A DNA stretch of 64,000 nt, taken from assembly GCA_021307315.1 (NCBI GenBank), contig JAJSPD010000031.1, positions 372,001 through 436,000 of the forward strand. The letters run 5' to 3'. Within the stretch, counting starts at the first letter, position 1. The number at the start of each line of letters is the position of its first letter. The translations under genes were made by a program, and so were the position numbers. Below, in pieces: positions 22,563-34,596 of the stretch. Below the pieces are notes generated by a model. It saw only the letters and a list, made by a program, of their open reading frames with translations. It did not search any database and was not told where the DNA came from. Origin of the DNA: Bisporella sp. PMI_857. Lineage: Eukaryota > Ascomycota > Leotiomycetes > Helotiales > Helotiaceae.

Positions 22563-23159
22563 AACATTAGTCTTGTAAAGTTACATAAGATGTGATTGAG
22601 AGCTCAAAGGGGGTCTTGACTGTTGGTTTTATACAATACTCAATGCGTATAATAGGTCTCCTATCTTGGTCTGGTACCTGACAATTTATTATCTGCCACG
22701 ATTAGTCTTCACGATGCTACAGGCTATGCTCTTAAAGACGTATGCTCCGAAAGGTGTATCCTCAAGGGAGTATACACCTACTTTCGGAGTGTATTGGCAT
22801 CACAAATAGGAAGCAGCTTGTCATCCAATACATAACTACACGAGGAAATCAAAGCGATCATGTTCCATTCTTGGATTGAAATTTGCGGCCAGCTTTACCA
22901 AGTCGAGGTTTCCCCAAGCAAGATGAAGGCCTTCATATTGTTCTGACAAGCCCTCCAATAATGAAAATCTTGGACGGTTTAAGATTGTGGGTATTGACGG
23001 ATAGCGGAGAGTCTGTATCAAATTCAATTGCTTCCAGTTGAAAAGCTAGAGAGAGATATTTTTTTCTATCCGAGGTAAAAAGACATGAGATGCAGAAACC
23101 TGTGTTCCAGCCCTGGAAACCACCCAGAGATCATATTCAAACATTGCTTACTCTATTTA
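22563..23159. other. Intergenic between the cupin gene and AAT
   Basis: Contains the 45-nt hairpin at 22745-22789; otherwise no supported gene. Confidence 0.5.
22745..22789. repeat. Imperfect hairpin
   Basis: CTCCGAAAG (22745-22753) pairs with CTTTCGGAG (22781-22789), and GTGTA (22754-22758) pairs with TACAC (22773-22777), around a CCTCAAGGGAG-type loop. It lies about 180 bp upstream of the cupin start codon. Confidence 0.75.
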
Positions 23160-24630
23160 TTAAAGTTTCTGCGTTTCTCTAACGACACTAGAAAAGAATT
23201 AGGGTTAGCCAGCTCCCTTAAAATAAGATATGTTAATAGAAGCTTCTGAAGAACAGTTGAGCTGGAAGAGCATAAGTCTGCTTCAGGATGATACCTTGAG
23301 AACAAACCTCTCATATAAACTTCCAATTGCAAAATCGTGACTTGAACATACCTATCGACCGCCTTTGCAAAGTACTCGACGTTCCCGGTATTCAGACCAG
23401 CCATACTGATACGTCCATTCTTGGTCATGTAAACATGTGCCACATCTCGCAATTCCAACACTTGCTTCTCGCTCAAGCCAGTGAAGGAGAACATGCCAAT
23501 CTGGTCGGTGATATGATTCCAAGTGCCTGGTGTGCCCAATTCTTCAAGTTTACTTCGAAGAGCCTTCCGCATGTCTATGATTCTACCTGACATTGTCCTC
23601 AAGTTTGCCTCCCACTCCTTAAATAGTGCCTCATCGTTCAGTATTAGGCTAGCGATGCGGGCCCCGTACGCTGGAGGATTCGAGATTTCAGATCTTTGGA
23701 GGATAGCGAGTTGTGAACCAATTCGGCTGATCGTCTTCTGCGCCTCAGCACCAGCGGAAGTTACGAAGTGGAAGCAACCTGCCCGCTCACCATAAAGACC
23801 AAAGTTTTTGGCGAACGACTGAGCGATGCACAGCTCAAACCCCTGCTCAACGAAGTAACGGACCGCCCAAGCATCCTTTGCCAAATCTCCTGAGGCGAAC
23901 CCTTGGTAGGCACAATCGAAGAATGGGAAATGTGATTTCTCTCTCAGCAAGATGGCAAGCTCCTTCCATTGCTCTTGTGTGGGATCAACACCAGTGGGGT
24001 TGTGCGCACAGGCGTGGAGTAGAATGATGCTGTGGTTCGGCGCGTCTGATATAGCTCTTTTCATGCCAGTAAAATCGAGCCCCTTTGTAGCCTTCGAAAA
24101 GTATGGATATGTTGCAATTGGAAGGTGGACATTTGAAAAGATTTGGTTGTGGTTGGCCCATGTGGGGTTGCTGAAGTAGACGGTAGGTTTTCCAGGGTAG
24201 AACTTAGATAGGAACAGCGCTCCGAGATGGACAGCTCCTGTACCAGAAATGGTCTGTATAGAATGTACTCTCTTGTCAGAAATAGCTGCAGAGTTGGCAC
24301 CCAAGATTAGCTTTGCAGCCGCAGATGTGAAGGCCGGGAGACCGGCGATGGGAAGGTATTCGTGGTTTACCGTGGGGTCATCGCGGAGTATTGCATCTGC
24401 CTAAGAATTGTTAACAGCTCCTTTGAACATTTAAACCGCAGATAAACTACCTTCTTGACGACGGGAAGAACCCATGGCTTCGCATTGTCATCCCTATACG
24501 CTCCGATACCAAGATCTATTTTCTTCTCGAAAGGATCAGCTCTATATGCTGCCATTAGCCCGAAGAGGGGATCCTCTGGAGCTTGTGGAACCAAATCGGC
24601 TGGGAAACTGGTCGCTGCTAGTTGAGACAT
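23160..24630 (-). CDS. Aspartate aminotransferase (cytosolic type)
   Basis: Three exons on the minus strand (24630-24451, 24400-23352, 23187-23160) encode 418 aa, the usual length of the cytosolic enzyme. The PLP-binding lysine falls at residue 258 in QSFAKNFGLYGERAG, matching classical numbering. HACAHNPTGVDP, FFDCAYQGFASG and SNPTWANH are intact. It interconverts aspartate/2-oxoglutarate and oxaloacetate/glutamate. No mitochondrial presequence is seen. The last coding exon is only 28 nt, after a 164-nt intron with a CTAAC branch and CTAG acceptor; it restores the expected VVRETQ end. Without that splice the frame stays open to 23153 and gives a different tail. The spliced protein ends in QKL, a weak resemblance to a peroxisomal signal only. 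Confidence 0.95.
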
Positions 24631-25237
24631 GATTGCCAGATATGTTGCGCAGTCTCTCTGTAGTGTAGGACGTGGTATAGGATGTAGCTGTGAGATTGAT
24701 GAGTTGTTTTGTGTTTCGGATTAGTTCTCGTGCCTGGATGTGGTGTGACTGCTTGAAAGCTATTTAATGGTGGGGGGAAGTCCGGGGAAGTCCACTCTCC
24801 CTGGCCAATAATATCAACTAAGTTTCAAAGTCAAAAGGCATAAATGACAAGTTCATGTTCATTTATATATTATAAATATGAGAAGAGAGGCTTTCTGGAA
24901 GAAAGGAACAATCCGACTTATCGCCGAGGTAAAAAGGATGAGGATGCCAAAAAGTAGCGCCCCAGATCCTTGTTCAGGTACATACTTCACCCGCTGGTGA
25001 CATGTGGGTAGTGGGCGGACATCTATTTCCAGATTGGCGCGGGTATGACTTTACATGTGAGCCAGCATATTAGGAAACTCTCGGGCATGAAAAGCCTCAT
25101 AGAGCCTAAGAAAGTTTCCCATTGCTGATATCAACCATCACTTTTAAGGGCGTCAGCAGAGCACTCTCATCTCTCAAACCGAGCATCTCGTAGATTTTAT
25201 TTATACAGTATATCGTTACTTGATATTTGATACAGTA
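24631..25237. other. Intergenic, AAT promoter and syntaxin 3' flank
   Basis: No gene supported. A TATA-like TATATATTATAAATAT run lies near 24865-24880. Confidence 0.5.
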
Positions 25238-26374
25238 CTATATGATCAAATCCCATACCACGAGGAATAAGCTCAACCCACAAGATGCGTAGAATACATA
25301 TTTTGCAGTGCTCTTTCGCTCCGCTGCTTTCTTCAGCTGTTTATTTCCTCCACCAATATTCTCTGCTGTGTATTCAGAGTCCAACACAAGATGTTCAATG
25401 TGGGCAGATTGTATATTCAAATTAGCAACAAGCTGAGTCTGCAACTCTGAAATCTCGATTAGAGATTTCTCCGCCGTCCTACCATTTAATTAGCATAATT
25501 TTAAAAGACCGGAGAGCCACGACGAACGAGATCTGATTCAGAGTGCTTGTATAGTGTTTCAACATATCCTGATTATCCTTCTCGAACATTTGAATCTGCT
25601 CCTCACTCAATTCATCCTGCGGGTCGTACTGCGGTTTCTCGGTGTAAAACTCTGCGCTTGGATTGTTTGTTGATACTTGAGCCGGAATCGAGTCGCCTGG
25701 CTCAGGGAGGTGAGCCGCCCGGGACTTTCTCAGGACATTCCTCTTCTTCTCCACTTCACGATCGAGCCGTTTCTCCATCATGGATGCCTGACGACTGACA
25801 CAGTCTCGTAATTTTTCTCGTAAATACCATAAAACGTTTTCACGATGCACACTGATTGCATTAGCCTTAGCCTCTTCAAGTTCCTGCTCAAAAGACTTCG
25901 TATGGCCTGCGCCCCCGGCCGCCCACTTCCCCAATGCTCCCAGGCGTAATCTGCCATATTTATTCAGTCTGACAGCGTTCTCGGTATCCTGCCGCAGGGT
26001 TTCCGCATCAGTCAGCTTCCCAATACTAGCATTAAGCTCTCGCAGTGACTGCTTGGTCGTCGCATCAATTTCTTCCCTGTCGCGATCCGTCAAGTATTTT
26101 GAATTTGGATTCTTCGATGTTCGTAAAGGTCGGGTTGCAGTAGATAAGTAGGATTCGCGTATGTTTTTGAGATAGGTATTGAGGTTGGCAATATGTGAGT
26201 TCTGGCATCGGAGTCAGTAGTGAAAATGAGCGAATTTGTGGACTTCGTGCTTACAATAGTATGCGCTTCTTTTATGAACCCATCCATCTTCTGCAGAGTT
26301 AAAGAAGGTTTGGCAGTTGGTCGAGCATCGTGCCCCTTCAGCAGATCATTGAGAACGGGTGTGAGGTCTGTCAT
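25238..26374 (-). CDS. UFE1: Syntaxin-18/Ufe1-like ER t-SNARE
   Basis: Three exons (26374-26255, 26201-25528, 25478-25238) encode 344 aa. The N-terminus (MTDLTPVLNDLL ... INSHIANLNTYLKNIRESYLS) matches the syntaxin-18 N-terminal domain, followed by LTDRDREEIDA and a coiled-coil helical region. The C-terminal Qa-SNARE motif spans the last intron: MLKHYTSTLNQIS joins TAEKSLIEISELQTQLVANL. It ends with a hydrophobic anchor (VFYASCGLSLFLVVWDLII). The final intron uses a GTTCGT donor; other joints are standard. By family it receives Golgi-derived COPI vesicles at the ER and functions in ER membrane fusion. The symbol is given by family resemblance. Confidence 0.9.
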
Positions 26375-26971
26375 GGCTTAGACGGGGATAACCACTCCCT
26401 ATACAACTCATGCAATGCTTATGATTAAGAATTGAAGTATGAAGACTGTAATATCATATCCTAAGGTTGGGATTGTAGGTGAATCCCTAGCTTTGGCATA
26501 GCTATGCTGAATAGCGTTTTTAACGTCACACGGATTCGTGTCTTTTATGATTTTCCTAGACAAAAAAAGGTCGCCGCTTAGACTTTCCCTTTCAAGAAAC
26601 ACGTCATACAACTAACCTTACCATTAATTTCCCCTTTCCTTCCAGTATCAACCTACATACTATTGTTTGGAGTTTTGATGGCTCATTACAATGTCTCGAT
26701 AATGAGACATACTACCCCATTTGAAAATAATGTCTTTTCATTCATAAAGCATGTCAGAGAAGCTCTGACATGCATTTATAGATCTAGGATGCTGATAATA
26801 GCAGAGATCAACCAGGAGTGGCTCTGGGAATAAAAGCGGAGTTAAAAATCTACCACCTGCCTCCACTGATAACAAGACGCTACTCCGTGGCGGTAAGTCG
26901 TGATTTCGTTGCTCTCTTCTTCTTTCTTTGTTGTTTTTGTACTCGATTATGTTCATGCATATAAGTAGCCT
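26375..26971. other. Divergent promoter region between UFE1-like and MFS genes
   Basis: About 600 bp between two divergent start codons. A short inverted repeat around GCATGTCAGAG / CTCTGACATGC lies at 26749-26774. No gene supported. Confidence 0.55.
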
Positions 26972-28696
26972 ATGACTATGGCTCAAGACGGACGTGTGGA
27001 TGATACCAGGAAGGTAACAGCTGGTGGCGTTCATGGAACTCCAAACCAGATGAATTCTGATTCTGCAAACCTTCAATCCTCAGAAAACACCTTAATGGTA
27101 GAAGATCAGCAAGATGGAGCTGATGATCTCGAAGAACTAGGGGCGGTTACCACCGGCCCAGTCTATTCTACCTTCAGTTTCAAACAGAAAGCATACATCG
27201 TTTCGATAGTTACCTTCGCAGCATTTATATCTCCGACCTCTGCCAATATATACTTCCCAGCTTTAAATCCTATTCAGGATGAGCTACATGTTTCTCCCAC
27301 TCTCATCAATCTCACCCTTACATCCTATATGATCTTTCAGGGTTTGGCACCAACTGTGTTCGGTGATCTGGCTGATATGGCAGGTAGACGACCTGCGTAT
27401 ATTCTGGCCTTCATTATCTACCTAGGCGCGAATATTGGACTAGCGTTGCAGGACAGTTATGTCGCACTTTTTGTTCTACGTTGTTTACAGAGTTCAGGAA
27501 GTTCAGGTGCAATCGCTCTTGGCTATGGTGTAGTAGCGGATATCTCCACGAGTTCTGAGCGCGGGAAATATATGGGAATCCTTGGTGCAGGGACAATGAT
27601 GGGTCCAGCAATTGGACCTGTTATAGGAGGCATTCTTACTCAGTTCCTTGGCTGGCGGTCTCTTTTCTGGTTTCTCGTCATCATTGCAACCCTTTTCCTG
27701 ATTCCATATGTGCTAACTGTTCCGGAAACTGGACGGAACGTGGTTGGAAACGGATCCGTGCCTCCTCAAGGGTGGAATCTGACATTGCTCAAGTGGTGGC
27801 ATCTACGGAAGGAAGAGAAGTTTGAGAACGAACTTTCGAGGTCAGCCACTGCTGAGAGTAGAAGAGTCGCCCAGGCAGAGCTCGCCAAAGGGAGAAGTTT
27901 AAGATGGCCAAATCCGCTAAAAACGATATACATTGTCATAGAGAAAGACATGGCTGTAGTTCTTGTCTACAATGCGCTGCTTTACACTGCATTCTATGAC
28001 ATGGTGGCTTCTGTTCCACAATTATTTCTAAACATCTATGGCTTCAACGATCTCCAGATCGGACTTTGCTATTTACCCTTTGGAGTAGGTTGCGCCATCG
28101 CCTCCTATGTCAATGGCCGCATACTCGACTTCAATTATAAGAGAGTTGCTCGTCAGGTCAATTTCACAATCGATCGTAAGCATGGAGATGACTTGAGGAA
28201 ATTTCCAATCGAGCGTGCCCGCTTAGAAATAATCTGGCCATTTATTGGGCTTGGCCTTAGTTGTGTCCTTTGTTATGGTTGGGTGCTTGAGAAGAAGGGA
28301 CATCTGGCATTCACACTTATCTTAACATTCCTGATTGGCCTTTTTGTAAATGGTGCCTTTAATATCCTCTCGACACTTGTCGTAGACTTGTACCCTCAGT
28401 CTCCATCTACAGCAACAGCAGCAAATAACTTGGTGCGATGTTTCATGGGTGCAGGAGGAACAGCAACCATTGAGATCATGGTACACGCGATGGGGCCTGG
28501 TTGGTGCTTCACTCTCATTGCGCTGATCTGTGTTGCTGCTATCCCATTATTGTTAGTTGAGTTGAAATGGGGCCCGACCTGGAGAGAAGAGAGGCGTGCG
28601 CGCACAGATAAGCGTGATGAAGATAAGAGAAAGAAACAAGCCGCTCAGGAGAGGGTTGGAGAGCACAGTGGCGTGGTTGCAGAGAATAAAAGGTAA
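26972..28696 (+). CDS. MFS transporter, DHA1 drug:H+ antiporter group (Qdr-like)
   Basis: Single uninterrupted exon, 574 aa, starting MTMAQDG. A hydrophilic, acidic N-terminus of about 70 residues precedes 12 predicted membrane helices. The loop 2-3 motif of the superfamily appears as GDLADMAGRRPAY and the antiporter-type motif C region as LGAGTMMGPAIGPVIGG. A long cytoplasmic loop separates the two halves, and the tail is highly charged (K/R/E-rich). Fungal DHA1 members of the Qdr/Dtr type export drugs, quinidine, polyamines, dityrosine or metabolites by proton antiport at the plasma membrane. Substrate cannot be read. No metabolic cluster partner is adjacent; its neighbour is a housekeeping SNARE. 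Confidence 0.92.
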   Translation: MTMAQDGRVDDTRKVTAGGVHGTPNQMNSDSANLQSSENTLMVEDQQDGADDLEELGAVTTGPVYSTFSFKQKAYIVSIVTFAAFISPTSANIYFPALNPIQDELHVSPTLINLTLTSYMIFQGLAPTVFGDLADMAGRRPAYILAFIIYLGANIGLALQDSYVALFVLRCLQSSGSSGAIALGYGVVADISTSSERGKYMGILGAGTMMGPAIGPVIGGILTQFLGWRSLFWFLVIIATLFLIPYVLTVPETGRNVVGNGSVPPQGWNLTLLKWWHLRKEEKFENELSRSATAESRRVAQAELAKGRSLRWPNPLKTIYIVIEKDMAVVLVYNALLYTAFYDMVASVPQLFLNIYGFNDLQIGLCYLPFGVGCAIASYVNGRILDFNYKRVARQVNFTIDRKHGDDLRKFPIERARLEIIWPFIGLGLSCVLCYGWVLEKKGHLAFTLILTFLIGLFVNGAFNILSTLVVDLYPQSPSTATAANNLVRCFMGAGGTATIEIMVHAMGPGWCFTLIALICVAAIPLLLVELKWGPTWREERRARTDKRDEDKRKKQAAQERVGEHSGVVAENKR

Positions 28697-29789
28697 CACA
28701 CGACTGGGGAAACGGCATTGTGGGCGTTTGATGGCATAGCCGTTGCATTGTGTAAAGGCGTTAAGGGCTAGACCTCACAAGTAGGCATATATGAATTAAA
28801 GTAGACTTAGGTACCATGAAATATGATTTTATTGATGAGACCTTTTAATTAGACATGCCTTGCAACCTTTACCACACGATCAAATATCCCGTTTAAATTT
28901 CCAAAGGCTCCGTAATGTTGGCTTTTGACTATCGTAGTTTATCTCCGTCCCAAACTCCTTCACCATATTGGATCTCTACCGGAGCAACCGCCCGCTAGAT
29001 ATAATTCCTAATTGTGTTATAACTATAGCGGATTTCTTCGACCGATTGTCAGTCTGACGGTATATCAACCAAACAAGCCATGTGCCAGGGACATCACCGT
29101 CTTTAATTCACATTCAAATCTTCTCCATCAGATTGCAAAGTGAAATCTGCCTAACCTCTACCATCGGACTTCGAAGTGGTTTGCATGTCACACCTGAACC
29201 AATGTTGAAGGACCATTTTCTGTCGCATCTTTGATAATTTTTATTTTTTTTGAATGGCAAACTTTCTCCGTTTGCAGCCTTCATAGTGATTGGGCACAAA
29301 TCGTTTCCAAGATGACACATGGTCCGTTCTTGACTCCAAATATATTCATTCATGGTAACACAGCTCAGTTTAGGTTTGCTATTTAGACCGGAGTGATATG
29401 CTGTCTATCGTTCTTCAATTGGAGACGTACATCTCAGTGGTAACGAGATCCAAATGGAGCTCCCGGGATAGAATCAATTACACCATCGCTGCACCATAAA
29501 ACAACTTCCCTTGCGTTTGAATGTGTAGCAGCGAAACACCACCGCGTGCTTGTCCACACTTAACGTTGAGACCACAGATAGCAGCAACCAGCCATAGCAT
29601 GCATGGCTTACTAACTAGATATTGAACATGTACTTGGAACACAGCTGCGGGTGCATAATCTCTATTTCTGCGTAAGTATTGTAAGCAAGGGAAGGCTGAC
29701 GATCCCGACACCACAAGAACAGTCGCTTCGCTGAACCCAAAGAAATGGTCACCTTATTTGTATGCCATCAGGAAATCCCAAAATACTCT
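28697..29789. other. Intergenic between convergent genes
   Basis: Only short frames without motifs on either strand. Nothing supported. Confidence 0.5.
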
Positions 29790-30585
29790 CTAAGACCATC
29801 GCTCGTTTCGTGGCACCCAAAATGGAAATTCGGTAAGAGCTGGGTCCTCAACATCATAGTGGATATAATCGTTCAGATCCCAAATGCTATTTTGATGCAT
29901 TTGCATGTTGGGCCGTGCACTGAACTCCCGGATGAATCCTTCACGGTAATTCTCGCCAACTCGATGGGCATCTTGCCAATACATATCATGTTTTGGTTCG
30001 AACCTCTGCTTCCAAATTAAAGTCTGACATTCAGTTGAGGTTGAGACCACGATACTAACCTTGGGACCCATTGAATTCCATTCAGACCCCATGGCCTTAG
30101 GATCTATCAGTTTTCCTTTGCGATATTTCTTTCGGATCTGTTTCCATTCATCCAGTGTAAATCTTGGGTAATGAGCAATCCCTATGGGGCCTCCATTCGG
30201 GTCGGCGGTTATTCTTTCACCATACCAGTCTCCTGGCGATCCCCACTTCACGTATTTCCGGGTATGGGGATCGTACCGCATCATCCCTCTGGAAGCCTTG
30301 CCGAAAGAATCTTCCCCATTCTCTCTCGCTTGGTACTCAAAATCATGATAGGAGTCCCTTCAGTCAGTCAGAAGTGGTTCAGAAATACATGCTTTGCCAA
30401 TTCATCATGGCTCACCAGTTACTCCACCAGTCTAGTGGAATTGACTCTCTGCTGCCTTTTGCTTGGATAAAGACATCTGGTCCTTTGCCAGTTAAGATAT
30501 TATCCAATCTCCCCCAGAAGCCTCGGTGACCACCTTTTCCTTTAGGCCCTTCTTTCGGCCAGACAAATTGCAGATTTCTCGGCAT
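29790..30585 (-). CDS. Conserved-looking hypothetical protein
   Basis: I do not recognise this protein. Three exons on the minus strand (30585-30416, 30357-30060, 30005-29790) give 227 aa. The ATG at 30585 (MPRNLQFVWPKEG) is chosen because the upstream in-frame start is only TTG. The product is soluble, rich in W, Y, G, P and charged residues, with blocks such as KGKGGHRGFWGRLD, RYDPHTRKYVKWGSPGDWYG, FTLDEWKQIRKKYRKGK and DMYWQDAHRVGENYREGF. No signal peptide or membrane helix is seen. Intron 1 uses a CTGAC branch and an AAG acceptor. Intron 2 (54 nt) is free of stops in frame, so it may be retained as 18 extra residues. The even composition and frame conservation over both joints support a real gene. 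Confidence 0.65.
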
Positions 30586-31976
30586 TGAATAGAGAATAAA
30601 TACGGAAAGGGGGTATTTCAAGGGGGGTCAATCAGGTCTTAAATAGGGCTACAGAAACATCCCAATGATTGCTATTTCTGTCGCCAACAAAGAAGGGAAA
30701 CCTCTCTTGACCACCTTACCACGCCTTGATGACTCCTTCGCAGCGTTTTCTAGTCAAGTTTGACTTCTGGAAATTCTGACCAGTGCTTGCTGTGCTGTCA
30801 TGAGTTGATTCCATGGGGCACAAAGGCGCTAACAAACTAAATTGCAACCGCAAGAAGATCACTGCATGGCCTTTTGGCATTTGTGTCCACCCGACCAGAG
30901 ACTCGAAGGATACCAAATCAAAACAACTCGAGGTAATGCTACTGCCAACTGATGTACTACCATGCAAGGCCCCACGATAAGAATCTATATATGCAGTTTG
31001 TCTACTTTGGAATTATACTACTGGTGATGCAGATGTCCCGTTATGAGTCGTCATCGGATGCTAACCTTGGGTCCGATCCGTTGTGGGAACCTTCCAGCCT
31101 CACGATAACTATAATGTGGGGTTAACACGCTAGCAGGGTTGCGCTCGGGCCATCGGGCCATAAACAGATCGACCATTCTTGACGCGACTTGATAGCTCGA
31201 CACTGATCCAAACATGCATGCATTTCATAACAAGAAAACAAAACTGATTATAGTGTTCTATTGTTGAGCACCTGTCGGGTTCAAAAGGACTGTCTACACA
31301 GGATACTGGCAAAATCCTATGCGGAACTACCCGCAATAATCGAAGACGACCTTGCCGCATCGCGTCCATACCCACACACGTATTCAACTCATTGCCTTTC
31401 ATACAGCTCTGTCCACCGCGAGATCCTGCTCGCTCAATGTGAGTAAGCTCATTATCACTCCAGGCCATATTTTTTAACCTTGCGCAGTGTCAAATCTCCG
31501 CCGAATTGTCCCCCCGCACGCGTACAGCTGCTTCAATACGCATACTCGCCGTGAGCACTGCCTTTGTCACACGGTGGTAGAGTAAAGGCTCGGGAGGGAG
31601 CCTGGATATAGCCTATCCAGGGTGTAATCACATAACTTTGAGAGACAACAGCGGGCTCGTCAATCTCTCATTTCATCCATATATTCATGCCAGACGGAAT
31701 CAAAGGCTTGCAAATGTCCAATTGATGTGCCGATATTGGGAGCAGCCATCTGTGGTTTTTAGGACAGCAACTTGATTAAACCTGGCAACTTTAGAATTGC
31801 CAGAGATAAGAAAGATTGCATTGGCTGTTCTGCTCCGAAAGTGTCAATTCGTCAAGCTTCTTCAGGTTGCTGACTTCAGCATAAGAAGAAATCTCAAAGA
31901 ACTTGGAATTCGGCATCACGGACACACAGTAGTAAAGAGTTCTTGAGCCTATAGACCTCGGAGCATCTTGCAAATC
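30586..31976. other. Intergenic region upstream of the sirtuin gene
   Basis: About 1.4 kb with short overlapping frames on both strands and no recognisable domains. Nothing supported. Confidence 0.5.
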
Positions 31977-34596
31977 ATGCCTACCGTCAATGTTCGGCCG
32001 AGTTCCCACGCGGAATTGCAAGAAATTGCTGATACCATGGCAAAATCAAGGAAAGTTATTGTAGTGACAGGAGCTGGAATAAGTACAAACTGTGGTATAC
32101 CAGTATGTTAAGCATACCCCTGATATGTATGGCTAGCTCACGAATTTAGGACTTCCGCTCCGAGAATGGGCTTTATTCCATGATTCAAGCACAGTATGAC
32201 GCCGCGCTTCGGAACCCACCCTGGCAAAACAAGGACGAATATGACATTGACGATAGACCACAAAAGAAAAGACGCCGTTGGTATTACGAAGTTGTAAGGC
32301 GAGAAGATGGCGAAGTCGTGCAGGTTATCGATGACGAGCTTGAACAATCTTCGCAGGAACCTTCCCAAAATGACACACCGAGAACTAGATCTCCTAGCCC
32401 ACGACAACAGCAAACAGATGGCAAACCTTGTTCTAGCCCTCTGTCGTCTCCTCCAACAACACCAACGGAAACGCCATCGCTGTTTACGGTACGTATTTTT
32501 AGATGTAATTATTTCCTAAGCATTATTTCCTTGGGCTATTAGAAAGTGGCCGCCTTTTCAGGCATCCTAAAATCTTTGACCAAACTCAGCCTTTCATCAA
32601 GCTTTTTGAAGCATATCTGCTCTCTCGGAGCATATCACAAGTATTAGTGCTCGTTCTTGTCGTTCAGGACTCTAACTATCTGTTCCAGAATGCCTCGAGC
32701 GTTGCATCAACACGGTCAGGATCGCCGGAACCATCAGAGCCCGTTGTCGAAGCATCACAAACGTCACAGGCCTCTCGTCCGGATCTCCCAAATCTCAAAG
32801 GAAGAGATTTATTCGATTCTATGGTGTGGAAGGACCCATTTACAACTTCTATTTTTTATATGTTCATCACAAAGTTCAGACAGACAATCAAAGAAGATGT
32901 GGCTACTCTCAGTCCTAGTCATCTATTCCTCAAAACTCTCAGAGACGGCGGACGCCTTGTTCGGAATTATACGCAAAATATTGATTGTCTCGAAGAACGT
33001 ATGGGCTTTAATACGGAGCTCGACCGTGGCCCTGGCAATCGTGCTCGATTTGCCATGGTGCAGCGACGACAACGTAGACCGGATGTCATTGAACAAGATT
33101 CAACTTTCGACGGAGGAGTCGAGTGTGTGCAACTCCACGGCTCTCTTCAGTACCTTAGATGCGGCATATGCGCCAAACTCTGCTCATGGGATGAGCCCAT
33201 ACGCTTATCCGCAACCCTCTCCGGCTCAGCCCCGGATTGCCCAGCCTGTACCAGCTACTCCCAGCAGCGTGCCGGAAAAGGTCGGAGGGGTCTTGCGGTC
33301 GGCCGTTTAAGACCCGATATCGTTTTGTATGGCGAAGAGCACCCTAGCGCAAGTCTTGTGGCTCCCATCATCACGCACGATCTAGGTCTTAACCCGGATG
33401 TACTTCTGATACTTGGCACCAGCCTGCGTGTCCACGGCTTAAAGGTAATGGTCAAGGAATTTGCGAAGGCGGTTCATGGCCGAGGTGGTAAAGTCATATT
33501 TGTGAATCATACAAAGCCACCGGAGAGCACATGGGGAGATGTCATCGACTATTGGGTTGGCTGGGATTGTGATGAGTGGGTGCTAGATTTGAAGAAGCGT
33601 CGGAGTGATATTTGGTTATCTCAAGGAGAAGCATTGGAAGAAACTAAGAGCCGGAGAGAATCGGCCATCGAGTCGAAGAATGTAAAGGAATCAGCGGATG
33701 ATGGGAAGACTGCGAGGAAAAGGGCATCGAGACCACAATGTGTGCGAGACGACAAGATGAACGGCGTTTATCATACATTCAAGATCTTGGATCTATTGGG
33801 GCAAATTCCTGATGGAAAGGGCAGTACGGCGACTCGCACGCTCTACTGGGAAAAGCCTGTAAGAAGATCGCTAGGCGTAACAGATACGCAACAGATTTTC
33901 GAGAGTGTGTCGGTCGAGATTGTATCTAGCTTGGCGCCGGCAAAACAAGATACCTTGACAGTACAACAGCCCATATCCAAGAAGAGGAAGTCTTTATCAA
34001 CCACACAGGCTTCAAAATCAACACATGTTGCAAATTCAAGTAAGCCACGAAGACCAAGGAAATCCTGCCCTGCAGTTATTCAAGATGAGAAGCGAGACGC
34101 CATTCGGGCAAGTCACTGGGATAAGTTGAGACAAATCGCACCAAGCCTCGGAGAGACGCCACCTGCGTGCGGCCGAATACCTCTTCACGAGCTAACGGCA
34201 AATTTGCTTCCTTGCATGAGGGCTTACGCCAATGCTTTCCCCTCTCAGTTCCAATGGGCTGTTGCAGACCGTGTACCCATGCCAAGTCTCATCACCCATC
34301 CACCCTCAGGACTTACTATACCCATGCACACTCCTCATAGAGACCCACCAAAACATGCATATGGCACTCGTGCGAAGAGAAATTTCGCCGATACAATAGA
34401 TGTGGCTGCCCAATTACCAACACCTGCATCAACACAAGAAGCTACACCCCCTAACTCTTCACCACCTAGAACGCCGGATTCAGCACGTATTAAAAATATG
34501 GGCAGCATTTCTGCTATCCTTTCTAGCCCAGAGGACTCTCAAGGGTCGTCAAACGATGTATATTATGATGCGGAAGAGACTTTGATAGCATTATAG
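31977..34596 (+). CDS. Hst3/Hst4-type NAD-dependent histone deacetylase (sirtuin)
   Basis: Exons 31977-32102, 32150-32488 and 32689-34596 (about 790 aa). Exon 1 ends in GAGISTNCGIP and exon 2 begins DFRSENGLYS, the NAD-binding start of sirtuins. The last exon carries KGRDLFDSMVWKD, NYTQNIDCLE, the catalytic QLHGS, a Cys4 zinc site (CGICAKLC ... CPAC), RPDIVLYGE and LGTSLRVHG. Between the two halves lies an unusual insert of about 130 residues, basic (KKRRRWYYEVVRRE) then acidic, then S/P/T-rich. The segment 32489-32688 may be one 200-nt intron, or two introns around a small exon (for instance 32590-32640); all keep frame. A disordered C-terminal tail of about 300 residues follows. Family members remove H3K56 acetylation and protect genome stability. 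Confidence 0.9.

Noticed and set aside
30164..30529. 121-aa and 99-aa plus-strand frames
   Set aside because: Antisense shadows of the spliced hypothetical gene on the minus strand.
32647..32688. In-frame upstream extension of the sirtuin core exon (VLVLVVQDSN...)
   Set aside because: It contains a CTAAC branch and CCAG acceptor, so it reads as the end of an intron rather than coding sequence.
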